Assembly (NCBI GenBank): GCA_014905825.1 | Contig: JACGCN010000001.1 | Span: 3,162,001 to 3,226,000 of the forward strand | Direction: 5' to 3' | Source: Lyophyllum atratum | Lineage: Eukaryota; Basidiomycota; Agaricomycetes; Agaricales; Lyophyllaceae | DNA: 64,000 bases | Shown: positions 57,242-64,000 of the stretch, in pieces | Layout of the letters: each line of letters begins with the position of its first letter | How positions within the stretch are numbered: the stretch's first letter is position 1 | The notes under the pieces: model-generated | What the model was told of the DNA's origin: nothing | The model's database searches: none | What the model saw: the letters and a program-made list of their open reading frames with translations, nothing else | Made by a program: the position numbers and the translations under genes

Positions 57242-58153
57242 ATGTCGACAACAAACACCGGTCATATTTTCAACGTTCCCGAGCCTGAAGGCAAAGAGTG
57301 CGCATCTCTTTGTCTCCGCCTCCTTTAGCTCTCACTGACGTACTTGATAGACGCGTCGAGCTTGAGACGACAGCTGCTGAGGCGCAGATCGAAGCACCCA
57401 CCCCTGCAGAGGCTCGCGAGGTGGAGGCAAACGCAGAGCACGCACACGAAGTTGCTCATGAAGCAGCAGACGCGGCCAAAGTAAGCTTCGCCCAATCACA
57501 CCCTTGGAAATACTCTGATCGTCGCTTTGTCAGTCGAAAGGTCCAGCTCTGACGGGCACGCCACCTTCTGCCGTCGACCAGCTGCAAACGGAAGTAAAGG
57601 CGAAGACGAACGAGGCAGTTGCTGAAGGCCATCAGGATGTTGATGCTGCCAAGGCAGCAGGCGCTGGATATGTAGACCAGGCGAAGGCGTTAGCCGCGAA
57701 CGCGATCTCCAAAGCTCAGGTATGCTCATAGCTGCTATTGCTACTCATGCGCGTATCCTTACTCGATTATTCTAGTCTTATTTGCCTACTAGTGTCGGCG
57801 GACAAACGTCCAGCCTCGCCCAACCGGCGAGCGGTATTGCCGACACGCTCCAGAATACCGCGGCCACGGTAGTCGGAAACGCAAAGCAGTGCCTCACATC
57901 GGCACAGGAAGCCTCTAAACCCCACATTGAGACCGTCAAGGAGGTCGCAAAGCCCCACGTCGAGACTATCAAGGGGGTCACACAGAACGTTCTGGGAACG
58001 GCTGGTACACAGGGTGCGCAAGTAACACCTGCGTCGTCAACCGGTATACCAGCTACGAGCGCCCCTCTTGAGAATGGCCCACATACTGTCGGCACACCAT
58101 ATCCTTCGACGACGACAACTACGGGTACGAACGTCGGATCGAAGGTCGCGTAA
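57242..58153 (+). CDS. small LEA-like amphipathic-helix protein
   Basis: Model: join(57242..57297, 57351..57480, 57534..57719, 57776..58153), about 249 residues. Start MSTTNTGHIFNVPEPEGKER. The middle is Ala/Glu/Lys-rich helix (TTAAEAQIEAPTPAEAREVE, HAHEVAHEAADAAKSKG, DVDAAKAAGAGYVDQAKALA). The end contains a near repeat, KPHIETVKEVA then KPHVETIKGVT, and a Thr/Ser-rich tail. The 11-residue periodicity resembles LEA or perilipin-like helices that bind membranes or protect proteins under stress, but the family is not firmly recognised. Lies between glycogenin and the beta-flanking-type gene. Confidence 0.8.
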
Positions 58154-58371
58154 CCTCGTACTCCATCCCCGTGCTCATATATACATACCCACGGCATCCA
58201 CACTACTGTATTTTATAATTTATGAACATGCAAGGTCGTCGCTTCCTGGTAGCGATGTTACAGTGGCACTTGTGTGATGATGTCATCTCTAGAAAAGGTC
58301 ATGTAGGTGATGCTAGTGATCAATACCAATCTCCTCACTCTCACTAGTATACAACTTATACCTGAATCATT

Positions 58372-59320
58372 ATGGTACATCCCAGCCGCTCTCAGACTAC
58401 AGGATGTTGACTGAAATCCTGTAGGATGGCTTTATGAAGTTCGCAAAGCAGGGCTATGAAGCCTACAACGAGTCCCAACAGTGTAAGATCGATCAATCTC
58501 TCCGACGATAAACATATCGCTGAGAGTTTTTCCCATTCTAAAGCGGACGTCAACAAGACTGGCGGCCAGCATCTCAACTCCCCCGATAATATTGCACAGA
58601 AATCTGCACCTGGGGGACCCAATAGTAAGCATGAATGCCTGGAACGAGTTTAAAGTTCTGATCTAACATGGCTGCAGTAAACCACAGCGAGGTAGTGTCG
58701 GCAGCAGAGCAAGAAACAGGCGAGCGCTCCCTGTTTGAAACCGCCCTCAGCTTCCTTGGGGACAACAAGGTGAGCCCCACCTCAGCGGCAATTCAAGCGC
58801 CACGAATCAACACCTGTCCCCGCAGAACGAGCATGAACAGCCTCTCGACGAAGAACATGTAACCAAGGCTCACGAGAAGGCCTATGCCGAGGGAAATGCC
58901 TCTGCGCTGAGTGCCAGCTCTATGGGCAGTGCAGCTGCTTTACAGGTACATCGCCAATCATATACGTCGTAGATACTAGCGCTTAGCACGACCATACCCC
59001 AGATCCTCAAGCAATTCACCTCCGGAGGCAAGAGCGGCGGCAGCGGCTCCCAGACCCATCTCATCAGCATGGCGATGGCCGAGGCGACGAAGCTGTTCGA
59101 CAAGTCTGGAGGAGCTGCGTCGGGCAATAAACAGGATGCCGTCAATGGTGCTGCGATGACTGTCATGAAGTTGTTGGTACAGTCGAAGTTTAGTGGAGGA
59201 ACCGCTGGTAGCAGCTCTGGTGGAGTGGGCGGGTTGATGAGCCTTGTGAGTTCCTGTATTCCGTCATGTCAGAGCATCGTGTACTGACACGGCTGCATCT
59301 AGGCCACACATTTCGCGTGA
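58372..59320 (+). CDS. beta-flanking-type protein (DUF7721 family)
   Basis: Typical neighbour of HD mating-type loci in mushrooms. The first exon appears to be the ATG alone (58372-58374), followed by an intron to 58424; exon 2 gives DGFMKFAKQGYEAYNESQQ. Later exons: KADVNKTGGQHLNSPDN, RSLFETALSFLGDNK, NEHEQPLDEEHVTKAHEKAY, SALSASSMGSAAALQILKQF, HLISMAMAEATKLFDKSGGA and QDAVNGAAMTVMKLLVQSKF, then a Gly/Ser-rich end and ATHFA. The splice between 58487 and 58535 is not fully fixed. Function is unknown; the value is as a locus marker. Confidence 0.85.
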
Positions 59321-59623
59321 TAAGCATAGGAAGTTATAAACGGACATGTACAATACCAGTATCCACATGGTGCAATTCAGGATGGATTTATGAATTTCGA
59401 TTAAATGAAATAATTGCTAGTACAAATGTGTGCATATCGATACAATATATGGTTGAGAGCGCATGAAAGCAAGAAGAGCAGTGTGATAGCAGGGACGAGC
59501 AGACAACGGGTATGTGAGAATAGATAGTAATAAAGAAATGCGGTGAGAATCATGTCAAGATGCACTATCATAGACAAGGGGTATTTCGTCATACGTTGAA
59601 GGAGGTGGATGCTGGTATTTGGA
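59321..59623. other. intergenic region between beta-flanking-type gene and HD gene
   Basis: About 300 bases between convergent stops; AT-rich, no gene seen. Confidence 0.5.
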
Positions 59624-61499
59624 CTACCATGGGGGCACACGACGCGAGGAGTGTCGAGATTCAGGAGATGCGACCACGGTGTCAAGAGTGAACGGCTGCT
59701 TTGGTTGAGCGGTCAATGAAAAGTTGAAGGGTGTCCCATCCATTGGCGAAAGGGTTCGTGAGCCAGATAGACTATCCATGTTCTCGAAGTCAAGACCCGA
59801 CACTGACACAGAAGGAGAGCCGGCGTCTTCTGGCAATGAAGAATGTGGCATCTCGGGCGTTGTGAGCGTGCTAGATGCCGACGTCGAGCTGCCTGAGGAT
59901 GAGGATGGTCTGTTATCGGAGGATAACTCGGAGCCGAAGGATGATGCGCGGGAGCTCGATGACGAAGACCGAGACGGTGTTGGAGAAGCCTCTGACATGG
60001 CTGGGCTGCCACGGCGGTGCGAGACGCTCGTGTTCTTCGGAGTGCGCTTAGGAAGGCGGGCGACCTTTCGACGGGTAGAGGTGTCCTTACACTGCCCAGG
60101 GAGTATGAGTGTGGTGGGTTGGGAGCATGGGCTAGGAGATCGGAAAGGGTGGAGACGCGAAAGAGGTGCTGGAACCGCTAGGAGTCGTGATGTATGGCTT
60201 GAGGTCGGGAGTACAGGCGATAGTACCAAAGCAGGATGAGGAGCGAGAGATGGTATAGTGATCCTACTGGCATACCAAGGACGAGTCGGGTCTGAACGCT
60301 GCATCTCAGATGAAGGCACCCGTAGATGAAGTTTCGCATCGAAGTCTGCGATTAACTCATCGAAGGCTATTGGATGTGTGGGATTGCGACGGGCGACGGC
60401 GGGCTTGCGGTACCAGACTGGCGCAGGGAACTTGTACGTTCCCGTCTTCGTCGGGAAAGGATTATAATCACAACAGGGAGGATACACCGTCGGAAACGCA
60501 TGGCGCGGTGCATTGAGATCGAAGCTCGCATTAGGATCACGTCGCGGTGATGTCTATAAACAGTAAAAATTAGAATACTTCAACCTATTGCGCCTAAACC
60601 ACATACCACATGTTCGTCCGCTACCAGATCGACGTCTGTTTTCGAAGGAGCAACAGAAAAAGGATCTCGTCTTTGGGCTTCGGGGATTACAAAGAAAGGC
60701 ATCTTCTTTTCCAATGGCTTCAACGATAGCTCAAGGGGTAATGGATCCATTGTCAACTTCTTCAACTTTCTGCCTTCCTTCTTCGCGCGATTACGATGGT
60801 TCTGGAACTGCGAGGAAGTATCAGCAGCAAGAAATAGGAGTGATCCTGCTTGGACTTACCCAAACTTCAATTTGCCTTGGTGTCATCATGGACTTTCGTG
60901 CAAGAGTTGCTCGATCAAGAGCGGATGGGTATGCGTTATAGTTGAAGTAGGTTTCGAGCAAGGGTATAAATTCCTGCAGACACATATCAGGGTTAGATTT
61001 TCTCCCTTTCTTTATGATATTAGAAGAAACATACGCGGTTGAAGGTAGTTTTCACTTTGGCTGCCATATCACCTTCGGATTGTCGTAGATCGACCATCTT
61101 GGCAATAGTTAGCTGTTCGAGAGCACGTAACCGTTCATGATATTGTCGTTCGAAGAATGCAATGGAGTGTGCAGCCTTAGAAGAACGACCGGGGTCGGAT
61201 TGTAGGAATTTGACTAGGCTGTCATGTTTCGTGTAACACAGGTCGCGAAGCTCATGAGCAGACTTGATAAACGCGCTTTGGACTGAATGTCTGAATTGCG
61301 GTGGGCATTCGGTATTCTCCAGAGCAGAAGGTATTGTGGGTACAGGGAGAGAAAGGGTAGGAGCGAGAGTCGCATGGCTAGGAGCGAGAAAGTGCGGCGT
61401 TGGGGGAGATGGATTATCTCCTTGACAAAGGGCTCGGATGCTGTGAGCGACGACGTTGATACCTTTGAAAGTATCCTGGTAAGACTGCTGGCAGTCCAT
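59624..61499 (-). CDS. HD2-type homeodomain mating-type protein, copy 1
   Basis: Transcription factor of the A/HD mating locus that pairs with HD1 proteins of other mating types. Start at 61499: MDCQQSYQDTFKGINVVAHS. The N-terminal region (HELRDLCYTKHDSLVKFLQ, HERLRALEQLTIAKMVDLRQ) corresponds to the recognition domain. Exon joins give the homeodomain: EFIPLLETYFNYNAYPSALD, RATLARKSMMTPRQIEVW, then over an intron FQNHRNRAKKEGRKLKKL. The WFQNHR helix 3 marks the HD2 class. After it come DPLPLELSLKPLEKKMPFFV and a long Ser/Pro-rich tail with basic KVARLPKRTPKNT. The frame is intact, so it appears functional. It lies in tandem with a second copy upstream, in the same direction. Confidence 0.9.
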
Positions 61500-62000
61500 C
61501 GTCGTTGTGTGAGTGAAAGTCCTTCCTGTGTGCTCTGACTCTGATCCCTTTTGCTGCCATCGCCAGAAGCGTCGAACAATGGATGTTTAGGTAAGCACAA
61601 TGGGGCACGACTTGTCCGAATCACGCATTGATCTGACACGCATCACTGACTTGCAATCTGCTTGCAATCGTCCATCTTCAGCAAATGTTCAGACTAGATT
61701 TCAAGGCCTTGCATGCGAGGAATATGAATTGCTACTATTACAGAGCATTTATTGATAGGTTCCATTCTTGATAGTGGTAATATATGTCGAGGATCCGGAG
61801 AGCATTGCGAGGAAACATACAAACTTGGAATAATGATACGTGCAAAAATTCAAAGGGTATAGTGGTAATAAACAAAAGTCATGTCAAGGTCTCCATCATA
61901 GACATCGGAAGACCATAAGTCGTCTTCTCATAGGAGCGATGAAAGGTGGTCACGGATTGGTGCCCTATGACGGACATAGATGGGAGTGGGGTGGAGAGTT
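61500..62000. other. spacer between tandem HD2 genes
   Basis: 500 bases holding the promoter of copy 1 and the 3' end of copy 2. No HD1-like frame is visible here on either strand. Confidence 0.5.
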
Positions 62001-63947
62001 TCAAGATCCCATATGCCCAGCAGATAGACCCCCAAAGCCAAACATAAAAGATTCCTTCAGGTGAGCAGTCACGGGTAAGTTGAACAGCGCAGCAGTTCCT
62101 CTGCCATCGCCAAACAGGTGATCTGTATTCTCACAGTCAAGGCCAGACACGGACACCACAGGAGAACGTAAGTCTCCTGGTAGGGTGGTGTATGACTGCT
62201 CAGGTGTCGTGAGGGGACTCGATGAGGAGGACGAGCAACTGGAGGACGAAGGCGTTCTTAGATCCGACGCTATATCGGAGCCGAAAGACGGTGAGCGTGA
62301 AGCGGGCAAGGAAGATTGCAGTGGTGCCGGAGAAGCCTCTGAAACGGCAGAGCTGCCACGATGCGCGATGCTCGTGTTCTTCGGGGTGCGTCTAGGAAGA
62401 CTTGCGACTTTTCGACGAGCAGGTATGTTGTTGCTCTGTTTAGGGAGCATTGACGTGGTGGGTGAGGAAAATGGACTGAATGATTGGAGAGGATGAAGGG
62501 GGGAGGATGGGGCACGAACGGTGGCGAGGGGTGATGAGCGTTTCAAAGGAAGGAGTATGGGCAATCGGACAAGAGCAGGATGAGGAGAAGGAGGTGGGAT
62601 AGTAACTCTAGCAGCACACCAAGACTGAGATACACCTGGGCGCCGCTTGTGGGACACTGGTACCCTTAAATGAAGTTTCGTTTGAAATACCTCGATAAAA
62701 TCTTCCAGATCGATCGGAGCTTTGAGGGTGGGGCGGGTCGAACTAGGTTTACGGTCCCATACAGGCGCACAGAATTTGTGGGTTCCGATCTTGGTTGGGA
62801 ATGGATCATAATCACAACGAGGAGGATAAGGCGTAGGGAAAGCATGGCGAGGCCTAGGAGGGTTTAACGGGTTGGCAGCAACGAGATCGCGGGCAGGTAT
62901 GGGCATCGTGGGCTGTGCGTAGGAGTCAATTGGTAGGATTGCCGATGGAATATTGTGACATGCCAGGTCTTCATCGTCCGAAGAGTCACCTCTGGGGGGT
63001 TCTGACTTCGTGGCAAGCTTCCGTTCGTGTTCTGGCACAGTAAAGAGGGGCATTTTACGCTCCAGGGATTTCAGAGAGATTTCAAGAGGCAGTGGGTCCT
63101 CGGTCAATCTCCGTAGTGGCTTTCCATCCTTTCTTGCGCGGTTGCGGTGATTTTGGAACTAGTCACCCGACAAGATGCGTCAAAATGTGGATATCCACAC
63201 TATTTTAGCTGAACACATACCCAAACTTCGATCTGCCGTGGGGTCATCATGGACTTTCTTGCTAGGACCGCCCTGTCGGGTGCAGAAGGATACGCGTTAT
63301 ATTCGAAATATTTCTCCAAAACAGGTGTATATTCCTGGATAAAAAGTGAATCGAATTCATTTTATAGCAAGAAAACACATACGTGGTTGAATACCGGTTT
63401 CTTATCTTTTTGGAGTCGTTCAGCGGCCGTTGATTCCGCCTTTGCGACAGCATCACGGGCATTGGCGAAGGCCTCTTCTACCCACGCGCTTGTATGCTGT
63501 GTATACGCAGCATTCCATACTTGGATCATGGTTTGGGTTTCTTCTTGGGTAACACTTCCTTTCATTGACGCTTTTCGAAACGCATTTCTGAGTGACGTTT
63601 GGCAAATATCGCGGAGATCGTGCGCCGCTTTGAGATACTTGTCAGATGCTAGTCGTGCAATTACAGGCGATAGTCCAATCGCCTCAAGCTGGGAGGCTAT
63701 ACTGGTTGCTGTCGTTATCGGGGGCAGAAGAGTAGAGTCGGAGGAGCCTTCTTCACATGATTCAAGATGGGTAGCGGGAACTGCAATGCACGACTGCTGG
63801 ATGTGTTGTTTGACATGGACGAGCAGCTTGCGAAGGGGGCTCTCTGGATGATGCATGGAGGGAGAATAGACGGTTTCACGTTGGACGACCCATGCTACCG
63901 CTTTGTCCCCAACTACTGATACCTAAACGGGCGAACAATGCAATGCA
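62001..63947 (-). CDS. HD2-type homeodomain mating-type protein, copy 2 (may extend past window)
   Basis: Paralogue of the gene at 59624. The visible start is ATG 63854-63856 (MHHPESPLRKLLVHVKQHIQ). The same frame stays open upstream through VSVVGDKAVAWVVQRETVYS to an acceptor-like TTTAG near 63948, so a further 5' exon outside the window is likely. N-terminal helices include KYLKAAHDLRDICQTSLRNA and EEAFANARDAVAKAESTAAE. The homeodomain is EYTPVLEKYFEYNAYPSAPD, RAVLARKSMMTPRQIEVW, FQNHRNRARKDGKPLRRL. After it come DPLPLEISLKSLERKMPLFT and a Ser-rich tail with KVASLPRRTPKNTS like copy 1. Two introns flank helix 3 and the region before it. Confidence 0.88.
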
Positions 63948-64000
63948 ATAAGTTATTATGTAAGCACATTGTACACTGACCTTCGGCGGCTCCAAGTACT

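Noticed and set aside
1..64000. CRISPR arrays, operons, ribosome binding sites
   Set aside because: The window is eukaryotic nuclear DNA with spliceosomal introns; no spaced repeat arrays were seen.
1..64000. tRNA or rRNA genes
   Set aside because: No cloverleaf with A and B boxes or rRNA-like stretch was recognised by eye; a dedicated scan could still find a tRNA.

Overview
This window is nuclear DNA of a mushroom-forming basidiomycete (Agaricomycetes). Genes carry many introns of about 50 bases with GT-AG ends. The right end holds homeodomain mating-type genes next to their usual Agaricomycete neighbours (a beta-flanking-type gene, glycogenin, a YPL109C-type ABC1 kinase). The centre carries fungal mobile elements: a KDZ DNA transposon and a Tad1-type LINE.

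Left part (1-19.6 kb): a partial Ser/Pro-rich gene, SLA2 (endocytic adaptor), SHY1/SURF1 (cytochrome oxidase assembly), a small unknown gene, a 493-bp inverted-repeat element (candidate MITE), an unknown coiled-coil membrane protein, an unknown protein with a C2C2 zinc motif, BDP1 (TFIIIB B'' subunit), a mitochondrial NDUFA9/Coq11-like NAD(P)-binding protein and a DHA1-type MFS transporter.

Centre (19.6-37.2 kb): a Tad1-like LINE lies on the minus strand, flanked by a 15-bp target duplication. It starts only 4 bases after the stop codon of the transporter. Inside its RNase H domain sits an 11.1-kb KDZ (Kyakuja-Dileera-Zisupton) transposon. That element has an 8-bp duplication, imperfect 54-bp terminal inverted repeats, the KDZ transposase, and at least five further genes: a PHD-finger protein, a protein with an RNase H1 N-terminal hybrid-binding domain, a basic GRPR-start protein, an unknown acidic protein, and a gene for a WFNN-type protein whose exons appear to surround the PHD gene. 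This cargo is the most interesting part of the window.

Right part (37.2-64 kb): old yellow enzyme, ketosamine-3-kinase, RPB2, a GOST-family seven-helix protein, SNX4/Atg24, REV7, an ABC1/ADCK2-type mitochondrial kinase, glycogenin, a LEA-like small protein, a beta-flanking-type DUF7721 protein, and two tandem HD2-type homeodomain genes in the same orientation. The window therefore ends inside the HD (A) mating-type locus. Exon joins given here come from reading frames and splice signals by eye; starts and distant exons are less certain where stated.
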